A DNA stretch of 10,354 bases. It comes from Casp-actino8 sp046082625. GTDB lineage: Bacteria > Actinomycetota > Acidimicrobiia > Acidimicrobiales > Ilumatobacteraceae. This document shows positions 1-6,533 of this stretch, in pieces. Both the position numbers and the translations under genes were made by a program. The notes below the pieces were generated by a model. That model made no database searches, was not told the DNA's origin, and saw only the letters and a list, made by a program, of their open reading frames with translations. How positions within the stretch are numbered: position 1 is the first letter of the stretch; each line of letters begins with the position of its first letter. The stretch covers positions 1-10,354 of the forward strand of contig JBJTYE010000053.1 in assembly GCA_046082625.1 (NCBI GenBank). Direction: 5' to 3'.

Positions 1-25
1 GATCTCCCAGCTCTTCCGCACTCAC
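1..25 (-). CDS. Possible 5' end of a leftward gene, cut by the window edge
   Basis: Reading leftward, a GTG at 25-23 opens a frame translating as (M)SAEELGD with no stop before the edge. A TAGACT hexamer at 34-39 lies eight bases upstream, resembling the leaderless starts elsewhere in this window. Only eight codons are visible, so neither the reality nor the identity of the gene can be judged. If real, it would follow the carbonic anhydrase on the same strand, 26 bases after its stop. Confidence 0.2.
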
Positions 26-33
26 TCGCGGAC

Positions 34-39
34 AGTCTA
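34..39 (-). promoter_or_regulatory. Possible -10 hexamer TAGACT for a leftward gene
   Basis: TAGACT on the minus strand fits the TANNNT pattern and lies eight bases before a GTG that opens a frame to the edge. No convincing -35 box is visible, because the upstream sequence is the end of the carbonic anhydrase gene. Weak on its own; suggested by the similar arrangement before four other genes here. Confidence 0.2.
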
Positions 40-51
40 GGAGTTCCAGTG

Positions 52-549
52 TCAGGCGGCCGTCACCTCGTGCAAGCGGCCGGTGCGCACGTCGTAGACG
101 AATCCCCGGACCGCGGTCCGATGCGGGATGAACGGATTCGACCTGATGCGTCGAAGGCTCTGGCGGACATCCTCCTCGGCGTCCGGAAACGCCTCGAGGG
201 CGAAGGAAGGCCGTAATCCGGTGTCCGCGAGAATCTGATTCTTCACCTCGTCGTCGCGGAAGGTGACCATGCCGCAGTCGGTGTGGTGAATGAGAACGAT
301 GTCGGTCGTGCCGAGCAATCGTTGGCTGATCACCAGGGACCTGATCGCATCCTCGCTGGCCACCCCGCCAGCATTTCGAATGACATGGGCATCGCCCTCG
401 GATAGACCCAGCACCTTTGCCGGATCGAGTCGGGCATCCATGCAGGCCAGGACCGCCACCTTGCGGCCGGGGGGCAGGGGAAGATCTGCCTTGGTGAAGG
501 TGGCGGCGTAAGACGAGTTGGCTGCCAAGAATTCTTCGACGACGGACAT
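52..549 (-). CDS. Beta-class carbonic anhydrase, about 165 residues
   Basis: Zinc enzyme interconverting CO2 and bicarbonate, expected in the cytoplasm. From the start at 549 the motif CMDARLD gives Cys36, Asp38 and Arg40, and IHHTDCG gives His89 and Cys92. These are the three zinc ligands and the Asp-Arg dyad of beta-carbonic anhydrases. VIRNAGG (56-62) is also typical. The short length and motif spacing suit the compact mycobacterial Rv1284-type subgroup rather than the longer plant or E. coli forms. The frame is open 13 codons further upstream, but the ATG at 549 has a purine-rich GAGGAG four bases before it and gives the usual N-terminus, so I chose it. It diverges from prfC and has its own promoter at 587-616. 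The family assignment is firm; the physiological role (CO2 supply, pH) is inferred. Confidence 0.93.
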   Translation of the reverse strand: MSVVEEFLAANSSYAATFTKADLPLPPGRKVAVLACMDARLDPAKVLGLSEGDAHVIRNAGGVASEDAIRSLVISQRLLGTTDIVLIHHTDCGMVTFRDDEVKNQILADTGLRPSFALEAFPDAEEDVRQSLRRIRSNPFIPHRTAVRGFVYDVRTGRLHEVTAA

Positions 550-553
550 GTCA

Positions 554-559
554 CTCCTC
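554..559 (-). promoter_or_regulatory. Ribosome binding site GAGGAG of the carbonic anhydrase
   Basis: GAGGAG followed by TGAC and ATG on the minus strand. It decides the start at 549 over the upstream in-frame codon at 588, which has no such sequence and lies inside the predicted promoter. Confidence 0.6.
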
Positions 560-586
560 GATGGACGAACGAACGGGAACCGCGAC

Positions 587-611
587 ATTCTTGACTAATT
601 CAGTCGGATTT
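587..611. promoter_or_regulatory. IscR type 1-like (Rrf2 family) operator candidate
   Basis: The core GACTAATTCAGTC at 593-605 is an inverted repeat (GACT/AGTC around AATTC). It fits the core GACTRWWWYAGTC of the published IscR type 1 binding site at every position. The flanks ATTCTT and GGATTT agree with the consensus flanks ATASYY and RRSTAT at five and four of six positions. The core fills most of the spacer between the -35 and -10 boxes of the carbonic anhydrase promoter, where a bound protein would block RNA polymerase. The match and position are seen; the identity of the binding protein is inferred, and no Rrf2 gene is in the window. Confidence 0.4.
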
Positions 612-616
612 GTCAA
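587..616 (-). promoter_or_regulatory. Promoter of the carbonic anhydrase: TTGACA, 18 bases, AAGAAT
   Basis: On the minus strand a perfect -35 box TTGACA (616-611) is followed after 18 bases by AAGAAT (592-587), which matches four of six bases of TATAAT. Transcription would start near 580 and give a leader of about 30 bases containing the GAGGAG site. The surrounding 586-630 is strikingly AT-rich for this DNA. The spacer is slightly long and contains the IscR-like dyad at 593-605. Confidence 0.55.
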
Positions 617-618
617 AT
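591..618 (+). promoter_or_regulatory. Possible rightward promoter toward prfC: TTGACT, 16 bases, TCAAAT
   Basis: TTGACT at 591-596 is a good -35 box. After 16 bases comes TCAAAT (613-618), matching four of six -10 positions; other registers in the AT-rich run are also possible. It would give prfC a leader of roughly 85 bases. It overlaps the same dyad as the leftward promoter, so one regulator could affect both genes. Confidence 0.3.
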
Positions 619-696
619 ATTGCAGAAATTCCCGTCTCACCAGGGATGACGGCCATCTTGGCGCTCCTCTCGACGATGCGTCCGGACCCCAACCGG

Positions 697-702
697 TACT
701 CT
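697..702 (+). promoter_or_regulatory. Possible -10 hexamer TACTCT just before prfC
   Basis: TACTCT fits TANNNT and ends nine bases before the preferred prfC ATG at 712, which would give an almost leaderless transcript. The spacing is three bases longer than in the four clearer cases in the window and no -35 box is evident, so it competes with the AT-rich promoter further upstream. Confidence 0.25.
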
Positions 703-711
703 TGGCGGGCC

Positions 712-2304
712 ATGAACGCGCCCGCCTCCATTTCGAACGAGGCGGCTCGACGCCGGACCTTCGCCATCATCAGCCACCCGGATGCCGGCAAGACCAGCCT
801 GACCGAGAAGTTCCTCCTCTACGCCGGAGCGGTCCAGGAAGCCGGGGCCGTACGGGCCCGGCAGGGTCAACGGGCGGCGACCTCGGACTGGATGGAGATG
901 GAGCGTCAGCGCGGAATCTCTATCTCGTCCACGGTGCTGCAGTTCCCCTATCGGGACCACGTCTTCAATCTGCTCGACACCCCCGGGCACCGCGATTTCA
1001 GCGAGGACACCTACCGGGTCCTGGCGGCCGTGGACGCCGTCATCATGGTCCTCGACACCGCCAAGGGCATCGAATCCCAGACGCTGAAACTCTTCCACGT
1101 CTGCCGCTCACGCAGCCTGCCGGTCCTCACTTTCTTCAACAAGTTCGATCGTCCGGGTCGCGATCCTCTGGAACTGCTCGACGAAGTCGAACAACAGATC
1201 GGACTGCGGGCCACGCCGGCCACCTGGCCGGTCGGCATCCCCGGCGATTTCCGCGGCACCATCGATCGTCGGACCGGGACCTTCACCAAGTACACCCGCA
1301 CGGCGCGCGGGGCCGCGGCCGCTCCTGAAGAGATCGTCGATGCCGAACGGGCGGCCGTCGAAGAGGGTGAGGCGTGGACGACGGCCATGGACTCGTGCTC
1401 GTTGCTCGACGCCATCGGCGCCACCGTGGACCTGCCGTCGTTCCTGGCCGGCAAGAGCACCCCGGTGTTCGTGGGATCGGCCCTCACCAATTTCGGTGTG
1501 CGCGCCCTACTGGATGCGGTGGCCGACCTGGCACCGCCTCCAGGTCCACGACCCGATGTCGACGACGTGCCCCGACCCCTCGAGAGCGACTTCTCCGGAT
1601 TCGTCTTCAAGATCCAAGCCAACATGGATCCGAATCATCGCGACCGCCTGGCATTCGCCCGGGTCTGCTCGGGCCGTTTCGAACGCGGCATGGACATGAC
1701 CTGTGCCCGCTCGGACCGATCGGTCGGCACCAAGTACGCCACCACTGCCTTCGGGAGTGAACGCTCCACGATCGAAGAAGCCTTTCCCGGCGACATCATC
1801 GGTCTGGTGAACGCCGGCGAACTGCGCATCGGCGACACCATCTACGCCGGTAAGAAGATCGAGTTCCCGGGGGTTCCGCGCTTCAATCCCGAGGTCTTCG
1901 CCATGGCTCGGCCGCTCGATCGCGGCAAGATCAAGCAGTTCCGTCGCGGTCTCGAACAACTCGATCAAGAAGGTGTGGTCCAGGTCCTGCGCGATCTCGA
2001 TTTCGGCGACACCGAACCGGTCCTAGCGGCGGTCGGTGTCCTGCAGTTCGAGGTCTTCGCCCATCGACTCCAGAGCGAATTCGGCGCGCCGGCCGAGATC
2101 GTGTCGGCCCCCTATCAGGCCATGCGCATCACCGATCGGGCCAGTGCCGATCGTCTCCGATCCATCGGCGGGATCAGAATCCTGTACCGCGGCGACGATG
2201 AGATGGTGGCTCTCTTCGAGAACAAGTACCGGCTCCAGCGATTGGAACAGGACGAGCCCGAACTCACCCTGCAGCCGGTCTTCTCCGGTCAGCCTGACGC
2301 CTGA
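712..2304 (+). CDS. prfC: Peptide chain release factor 3 (RF3 GTPase)
   Basis: Cytoplasmic translational GTPase that recycles RF1/RF2 from the ribosome after peptide release. From the ATG at 712 the protein has 530 residues, essentially the E. coli RF3 length. RRTFAIISHPDAGKT opens the G domain (P-loop SHPDAGKT 21-28). QRGISISSTV around 66-75 is the switch I region, DTPGH 89-93 is G3, NKFD 143-146 is G4, and GSAL further on is the G5 region. RDPLELLDEVE after G4 is characteristic of RF3 rather than EF-G. The frame stays open back to a TTG at 610, with ATGs at 646 and 676. I prefer 712 because it leaves 13 residues before RRTFAII, much as in E. coli. No good Shine-Dalgarno sequence is visible, so the start is less sure than the gene. 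It ends 13 bases from the convergent monooxygenase gene. Confidence 0.93.
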   Translation: MNAPASISNEAARRRTFAIISHPDAGKTSLTEKFLLYAGAVQEAGAVRARQGQRAATSDWMEMERQRGISISSTVLQFPYRDHVFNLLDTPGHRDFSEDTYRVLAAVDAVIMVLDTAKGIESQTLKLFHVCRSRSLPVLTFFNKFDRPGRDPLELLDEVEQQIGLRATPATWPVGIPGDFRGTIDRRTGTFTKYTRTARGAAAAPEEIVDAERAAVEEGEAWTTAMDSCSLLDAIGATVDLPSFLAGKSTPVFVGSALTNFGVRALLDAVADLAPPPGPRPDVDDVPRPLESDFSGFVFKIQANMDPNHRDRLAFARVCSGRFERGMDMTCARSDRSVGTKYATTAFGSERSTIEEAFPGDIIGLVNAGELRIGDTIYAGKKIEFPGVPRFNPEVFAMARPLDRGKIKQFRRGLEQLDQEGVVQVLRDLDFGDTEPVLAAVGVLQFEVFAHRLQSEFGAPAEIVSAPYQAMRITDRASADRLRSIGGIRILYRGDDEMVALFENKYRLQRLEQDEPELTLQPVFSGQPDA

Positions 2305-2317
2305 CCAGCTTCGCTCC

Positions 2318-4123
2318 TCAGGTGAGCAACTCCAGGCCCGACAAGCGGTCCTCGGAGCGCCAGTCCTCGAGGACTTTGACGAAGGCCACCGGCCCGGCGC
2401 CATAGCTTCCGCTCTGAACACTGCGGGCCGCCGGTCGACCTTCGTTGTTGTAGTACCCGGGAGTGCAGGATTCGAGGAACTTCAGATTGTTCTGGGCCAG
2501 CGCGATGATGCGCTGCACCCACTCCTCCTCAGCTTCGGCTGTCACCTCCATGCGCGTCACACCTTCGTCCAGCAGCCGACGAATGATGTAGGACACATGC
2601 TGCGCCTGCTCTTCCAGCATGTGCGGGAAGTTGACCGTGAATCCCGATTGCACATTGCTCACGATGAAGCTGTTCGGAAACCCTCGACTGTGGAAACCGT
2701 GCAGAGTGCGAGCACCGTCGATCCAGTGCTCGGTCAACGACTTGCCACCGACTCCGTAGATTTCGTAGCCCGCCCGGCGCGAATACTCGGTACCCACTTC
2801 GAAACCGGTGGCATAGATCAGACAGTCCACCTCGTATTCGTGTCCGTTGGCCACCACACCCCGCGGAGTGATGCGCTCCACACCACGTCCGTTGGTGTCG
2901 ATCAGGTGGACGTTAGGTCGGTTGAACGTGTCCAGATACTCATCGTGGAAGCAGGGGCGTTTGCAGAACTGGCGGTACCACGGCTTCAGGGCTTCTGCGG
3001 TGCTCGGGTCGGCCACGATGTTCTCCACCCGCGCTCGGATCTGTTCCATCTTCTCGAAGTCGGCCAGTTCCAAATTGCGGGCCAGCCCTTCGGCCGAAAG
3101 ATCCGGTTTGGCCTCCTGGCGCAAACGGATGAGGAGATTCCCGATGATGTCGGTCCAACCATCGGCGACCAGATCCACCTCGGCGAACCCACCGCTCACC
3201 AGGGCATTGAAGTTGTCCATCCGCTCCTTCTGCCATCCCGGCTGGAGCGTCTTCGCCCACTCCGGATCGGTCGGACGATTGTTGCGAACGTCGATGGAGG
3301 ACGGTGTGCGCTGGAAGACGTACAGCGCCTCGGCGGTGGCTCCGAGATGGGGAACGCATTGAACGGCCGTTGCGCCGGTCCCGATGATGCCGACCCGCTT
3401 GTCCCGCAGCTTGTCGAGTCCGCCGTTCGAGGCGCCACCGGTGTAGTCGTAGTCCCAGCGACTGGTGTGGAAGGTGTGGCCGGTGAAGGATTCGATGCCT
3501 TCGATGCCCGGCAGTTTGGGCCGGTGCAACGGTCCGTTGGCCATGACCACGAACCGGGCCCGCATGCGATCACCGCGATTGGTTGCGATGACCCAGCGGC
3601 GCGAGTCCTCGTTCCAACGGATCTCGATGACCTCGGTCTGCAGGCAGGCATTGCGGTACAGGTCGAAATGCCGGGCGATGGCCTGGCTGTGGGCCAGGAT
3701 CTCGGGTGCCTGGGAGTACTTCTGGGTCGGGACGTATCCCAGTTCCTCCAGGAGCGGAAGATAGATGTACGACTCCACATCGCAGGCCGCCCCCGGATAC
3801 CGGTTCCAGTACCAGGTGCCGCCGAAGTCGCCGCCCTTTTCGATCATGCGCAGATCGGACACCCCCGCCTGACGCAGGCGGGCCCCGGCCAAGAGGCCGC
3901 CGAATCCGCCACCGATGACCACCACGTCCACGTCGTCGTGTAACGGTGCGCGCTCGACCGGCGCCACATAGGGGTCCTCCAGATACTGCGTGTAGTCGCC
4001 GGAGATCTCGATGTACTGGGCGTTGCCGTCCTCGCGCAATCGCTTATCGCGCTCCAGGCGGTACTTCTCGCGCAAGGCATCCGGGTCGAAGGTCGTCGTT
4101 GGATTGGTGTGCTGCGTGGTCAT
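2318..4123 (-). CDS. Baeyer-Villiger monooxygenase, FAD and NADPH dependent, 601 residues
   Basis: Class B flavin monooxygenase, expected to insert oxygen next to a ketone carbonyl to form an ester or lactone in the cytoplasm. The FAD Rossmann motif is GGGFGG (71-76). FTGHTFHTSRWD (213-224) fits the family fingerprint FxGxxxHxxxW[P/D] exactly. The NADPH Rossmann motif is GTGATA (248-253), and YATGFE in the C-terminal third is the usual final FAD contact. About 60 residues precede the FAD domain (FDPDALREKYRLERDKRLREDG and on). This extension and the length fit the larger members related to cyclopentadecanone monooxygenase rather than the roughly 540-residue cyclohexanone type. The ATG at 4123 has GGGGG four bases upstream. 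It follows the kinase-like gene by 25 bases, suggesting one transcript. Bulky ketones, steroids or macrocycles are possible substrates by analogy only. Confidence 0.92.
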   Translation of the reverse strand: MTTQHTNPTTTFDPDALREKYRLERDKRLREDGNAQYIEISGDYTQYLEDPYVAPVERAPLHDDVDVVVIGGGFGGLLAGARLRQAGVSDLRMIEKGGDFGGTWYWNRYPGAACDVESYIYLPLLEELGYVPTQKYSQAPEILAHSQAIARHFDLYRNACLQTEVIEIRWNEDSRRWVIATNRGDRMRARFVVMANGPLHRPKLPGIEGIESFTGHTFHTSRWDYDYTGGASNGGLDKLRDKRVGIIGTGATAVQCVPHLGATAEALYVFQRTPSSIDVRNNRPTDPEWAKTLQPGWQKERMDNFNALVSGGFAEVDLVADGWTDIIGNLLIRLRQEAKPDLSAEGLARNLELADFEKMEQIRARVENIVADPSTAEALKPWYRQFCKRPCFHDEYLDTFNRPNVHLIDTNGRGVERITPRGVVANGHEYEVDCLIYATGFEVGTEYSRRAGYEIYGVGGKSLTEHWIDGARTLHGFHSRGFPNSFIVSNVQSGFTVNFPHMLEEQAQHVSYIIRRLLDEGVTRMEVTAEAEEEWVQRIIALAQNNLKFLESCTPGYYNNEGRPAARSVQSGSYGAGPVAFVKVLEDWRSEDRLSGLELLT

Positions 4124-4148
4124 GGATCCCCCGTGCGATTCGCGGCCG

Positions 4149-5243
4149 TCATCTCAGCAGATCCAGAGCCTCGTGGTCGAGCGCCTGGTATCCGTGCTGG
4201 GTCGCCATCTTCACGAAGAGGTCGTCACCGCGCTCGGTGCGGGCCGCCATCGATGTCGCCAGCACCGTGATGATCAATCCCCAGAGCGAGCCGAATCGGT
4301 AATCCCGCCATGCGGCTTCGGCGTCGTAGTCGACCCCCGCGGCCTGCAATTTACGCAGGTACGACTCCACGAGCTGCCCTTCCACCTCGCGGCGTCGCTC
4401 CGGTGTGAAACTGCCGGCGATCATGTAGGCCACGTCCACCATGCCCAGACCCTCGTTGGCCGTTTGCCAGTCGACGATCACCAGGGGCGGAGCATCCGGT
4501 GATCGTGCGAACAGGAAATTGTCGGGCCGGAAGTCGTAGTGCACGACCGTCGTCGGCGACCCGGTGCCGAGGGCCCAGGCACCCACGTGTCGATCGAAGT
4601 CCTGCACGATCCCGGCGATCGGCGCATCCAGTCGGTCGCCGAGTCGATCCATGAAGGCCGGCAGCAACATGGAGTAGATCAACTGCAGACGTTCGGATCG
4701 CTCGGCCGGCGTGGTGGGTTGCGCGGCCATGTCGGCGAGAGTGGGATCTCCCCACCGCGGCGCGTGGAGGAGCACCGCTTGGTCGATGGCCAGTTCGGCC
4801 TCCTGCATGGTCAGACCGACGAATTGGTCGCCCTGTTGCGAACCACTCAGATCCTCCATGATCAGGCAGAACTGCTCGGATGCGAGGTCGAGAGCGGCGT
4901 GGTAACAGTGCGGAGCTCGCACCCTCACCGTGGACGCGACGCGACTGTAGAAATTCCATTCGGTCACATAGGCACCACCGGCGAAACCCGTGGTGCGCGC
5001 CGTTTGGTCCTGGGAGGGGAACTTGCCCATGACCGTGGCCGGGCGACCGCGCGGGTCGTCCCAGGTCAGCGTGAACCGAGCGTTGCAACCGGTCTGCCCC
5101 GTTCCCACGAAACCCTCGAAGGTGCATCCCGTGACCGTGGCGCCCTCGTTCACCCCGGCCCGCTCGAGAACGACGTTCATCCAGGCCGCGTCGATCAGAC
5201 GCGGATCACTGCGGATGTCGACGTCCTCGGCCCCCCGACTCAT
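4149..5243 (-). CDS. Phosphotransferase of the APH / ecdysteroid kinase-like family
   Basis: Protein-kinase-fold small-molecule phosphotransferase of 364 residues, likely cytoplasmic. VMGKF places the probable ATP-binding lysine at Lys74, and VTEWNFY the paired glutamate at Glu95. LIMEDL (127-132) is the hinge region. VVHYDFRPDN (233-242) is the catalytic loop HxDxxxxN with Asp237 and Asn242. VIVDWQ (255-260) carries the metal-binding Asp258, followed by a conserved Asp270 in GMVDVAY. This is closer to the ecdysteroid-kinase-like/DUF1679 type found beside lipid and steroid genes in actinobacteria than to true aminoglycoside resistance enzymes; the acceptor is unknown. The ATG at 5243 is six bases after TACGGT and has no Shine-Dalgarno sequence, so a leaderless transcript is likely. 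It is first in a unit with the monooxygenase and diverges from the LLM gene. An antibiotic-resistance role should not be assumed. Confidence 0.85.
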   Translation of the reverse strand: MSRGAEDVDIRSDPRLIDAAWMNVVLERAGVNEGATVTGCTFEGFVGTGQTGCNARFTLTWDDPRGRPATVMGKFPSQDQTARTTGFAGGAYVTEWNFYSRVASTVRVRAPHCYHAALDLASEQFCLIMEDLSGSQQGDQFVGLTMQEAELAIDQAVLLHAPRWGDPTLADMAAQPTTPAERSERLQLIYSMLLPAFMDRLGDRLDAPIAGIVQDFDRHVGAWALGTGSPTTVVHYDFRPDNFLFARSPDAPPLVIVDWQTANEGLGMVDVAYMIAGSFTPERRREVEGQLVESYLRKLQAAGVDYDAEAAWRDYRFGSLWGLIITVLATSMAARTERGDDLFVKMATQHGYQALDHEALDLLR

Positions 5244-5249
5244 GTCCCA

Positions 5250-5255
5250 ACCGTA
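5250..5255 (-). promoter_or_regulatory. -10 hexamer TACGGT of the phosphotransferase gene
   Basis: TACGGT on the minus strand ends exactly six bases before the ATG at 5243. This is the arrangement expected when transcription begins at the start codon. No convincing -35 box is present at 16-18 bases, which is common for GC-rich actinobacterial promoters. Confidence 0.5.
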
Positions 5256-5289
5256 GACGGTGGGCCTGCGTGCGCACCCTTCGGACTCC

Positions 5290-5295
5290 TACACT
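5290..5295 (+). promoter_or_regulatory. -10 hexamer TACACT of the LLM oxidoreductase gene
   Basis: TACACT fits TANNNT and ends exactly six bases before the GTG at 5302, suggesting a leaderless transcript. With the leftward TACGGT at 5250-5255 it makes a compact divergent promoter pair within 5244-5301. No clear -35 box is visible. Confidence 0.5.
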
Positions 5296-5301
5296 CCGTC
5301 G

Positions 5302-6219
5302 GTGCCTTCGCTGACTCCCCATCTCCGGCTCGGTATCCAACTCCCCGAGGTGGAGCGCGTCGTGCACTGGCCGGAGTACCTGGCCATGGCCCGCGCCACC
5401 GAGGAGCTCGGTTTCGATTCGCTCTGGGTCGGCGATCATCTCCTGTACCGGAACGACGGGCGCCCCGAACGCGGACCTCAGGAGGCCTGGACGTTGCTGG
5501 CCGCCATCGCCGCCGTCACCCGACGCGTGACCATCGGTCCCCTCGTGGCCTGTACGGCCTTCCACCCTCCCGGAGTGTTGGCCAAGATGGCCTGCACCAT
5601 CGACGACATCAGCAACGGTCGGCTGGTCCTCGGCTTGGGTGCCGGCTGGAACGAATCCGAGTTCACGGCCTTCGGCATTCCCTTCGATCACCGTGCTGGA
5701 CGCTTCGAGGAGTCCTTCGCCGCCATCGCCGCTCTCACCGCCGGCGAACGCGTCACGATGCGAGGCACGTACAACGAGTTGGCGGACGCCGTGGTTCTAC
5801 CCGCCCCGACCCGACCGGTGTCGCTCATGATCGGATCCACCGGCACCCGGGTTCTCCGAGCGGCCTTGCCCCACGTGGACTGGTGGAACACTTGGTACGA
5901 CTGGTACGGCAACTCCGCCGACGGTTTCGCCCGGCTCGATGCCGAGATCTCGGCCCAGCTCGAGTCCGTCGGCCGATCACCCGATGCGGTGCGACGAAGC
6001 GCCTGCGTCCTGGTCGAGGTGGATCCGCTCTCCACCGAGCGCACGTCCACCGAGTCGGCTCCCGCCGTTCCGTTGTCGCGACTGTCCGAGCATCTGCAGG
6101 CCATGGCCGAGGCCGGGGCCCACGAAGTGATCCTTGTCGCCAATCCGATCGATCTCACATCGCTGTCGGCGATCGCCGCCGAATTGTCGGGCCGCGATCA
6201 GACGTCGGCCGGGCGGTGA
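5302..6219 (+). CDS. LLM-class (luciferase-like) oxidoreductase, probably F420-dependent
   Basis: TIM-barrel flavin or F420 oxidoreductase of about 305 residues, cytoplasmic. The N-terminus LRLGIQLPEVERVVHWPEYL, then ATEELGFDSLWVGDHLL (32-48), is the classic first strand and helix. RVTIGPLVACTAFHPPGVLAKM, DISNGRLVLGLGAGWN (ending at Asn117) and FDHRAGRFEES are hallmark luciferase-family blocks. Members in actinobacteria usually use F420H2 as hydride donor, but FMN use cannot be excluded and no substrate is implied. The frame is open from a GTG at 5260. I prefer the GTG at 5302 because it follows TACACT by six bases, and because 5260 gives an N-terminal tail unlike the family. The last 22 bases overlap the end of the opposing PNPOx-like gene. 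It shares its promoter region with the kinase-monooxygenase unit, hinting at related use. Confidence 0.9.
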   Translation: MPSLTPHLRLGIQLPEVERVVHWPEYLAMARATEELGFDSLWVGDHLLYRNDGRPERGPQEAWTLLAAIAAVTRRVTIGPLVACTAFHPPGVLAKMACTIDDISNGRLVLGLGAGWNESEFTAFGIPFDHRAGRFEESFAAIAALTAGERVTMRGTYNELADAVVLPAPTRPVSLMIGSTGTRVLRAALPHVDWWNTWYDWYGNSADGFARLDAEISAQLESVGRSPDAVRRSACVLVEVDPLSTERTSTESAPAVPLSRLSEHLQAMAEAGAHEVILVANPIDLTSLSAIAAELSGRDQTSAGR

Positions 6220-6533
6220 AGAATCGCCGACTCGACCTCGACGATGACGGACTCGCCGTTGATCGATGCCCGCCCGTCGGCGATCACCGTGTAGCGAGCG
6301 AATTCGGTGGCGTCCTCGTGCGGTGGCCAGACCAAGGTGATGCGCGGCTGGGATCCGATGTTGCGTCTGGTACTGCCGCCGACGCGGCTGCAATCGACGG
6401 CAGCGCCGTCCAGTGTGACGGCCACCGCCACCACGTGAACCGGTGACTCCCCCGAACCGGAACTGACGACATAGGCGAAGGGCCGCCGACCGACGTGGTC
6501 GACCAACTGCGACGGTTCGACGCGAATACTCAA
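6198..6533 (-). CDS. Small PNPOx-like (FMN-binding split barrel) protein
   Basis: Predicted split-barrel flavin-binding protein of about 111 residues, related to pyridoxamine 5'-phosphate oxidases; such proteins bind FMN, F420 or heme and mostly have no known substrate. It has PFAYVVSS near 18-25, a polar turn GGSTRRNI (52-59), PRITLVWPP (63-71), the strand YTVIADGRASI (81-91) and the end AILHRPADV, a pattern I associate with this family in actinobacteria. The frame extends to a TTG at 6557. The TTG at 6533 is preferred because its last two bases are the first two of the nitroreductase TGA stop (TTGA overlap), and GGGG lies nine bases upstream. Translation is probably coupled to the nitroreductase. 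The 3' end overlaps the LLM gene end by 22 bases. Family moderately sure; function unknown. Confidence 0.68.
   Translation of the reverse strand: MSIRVEPSQLVDHVGRRPFAYVVSSGSGESPVHVVAVAVTLDGAAVDCSRVGGSTRRNIGSQPRITLVWPPHEDATEFARYTVIADGRASINGESVIVEVESAILHRPADV

Noticed and set aside
16..31. Hairpin CCGC...GCGG after the carbonic anhydrase as a terminator
   Set aside because: Only four base pairs around an eight-base loop and no U tract; too weak to call.
637..1625. Minus-strand open frames within prfC
   Set aside because: Shadows of a gene with all GTPase motifs in the plus frame; they contain no recognisable motif.
2036..3943. Open plus-strand frame of 635 codons, antisense to the monooxygenase and overlapping the prfC end
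   Set aside because: The minus-strand frame has complete FAD, NADPH and Baeyer-Villiger motifs. The plus-strand translation is low-complexity and has no family features. Long antisense frames are common in GC-rich genes.
4149..5243. Aminoglycoside resistance gene
   Set aside because: Only the general phosphotransferase fold is shown. The overall pattern and neighbours suit the ecdysteroid-kinase-like group, and no resistance-enzyme-specific features were recognised.
4539..6446. Open plus-strand frame of 635 codons across the phosphotransferase and LLM genes
   Set aside because: Both real genes have intact catalytic or family motifs in other frames. This translation is rich in Arg, Gly and His and has no domain.
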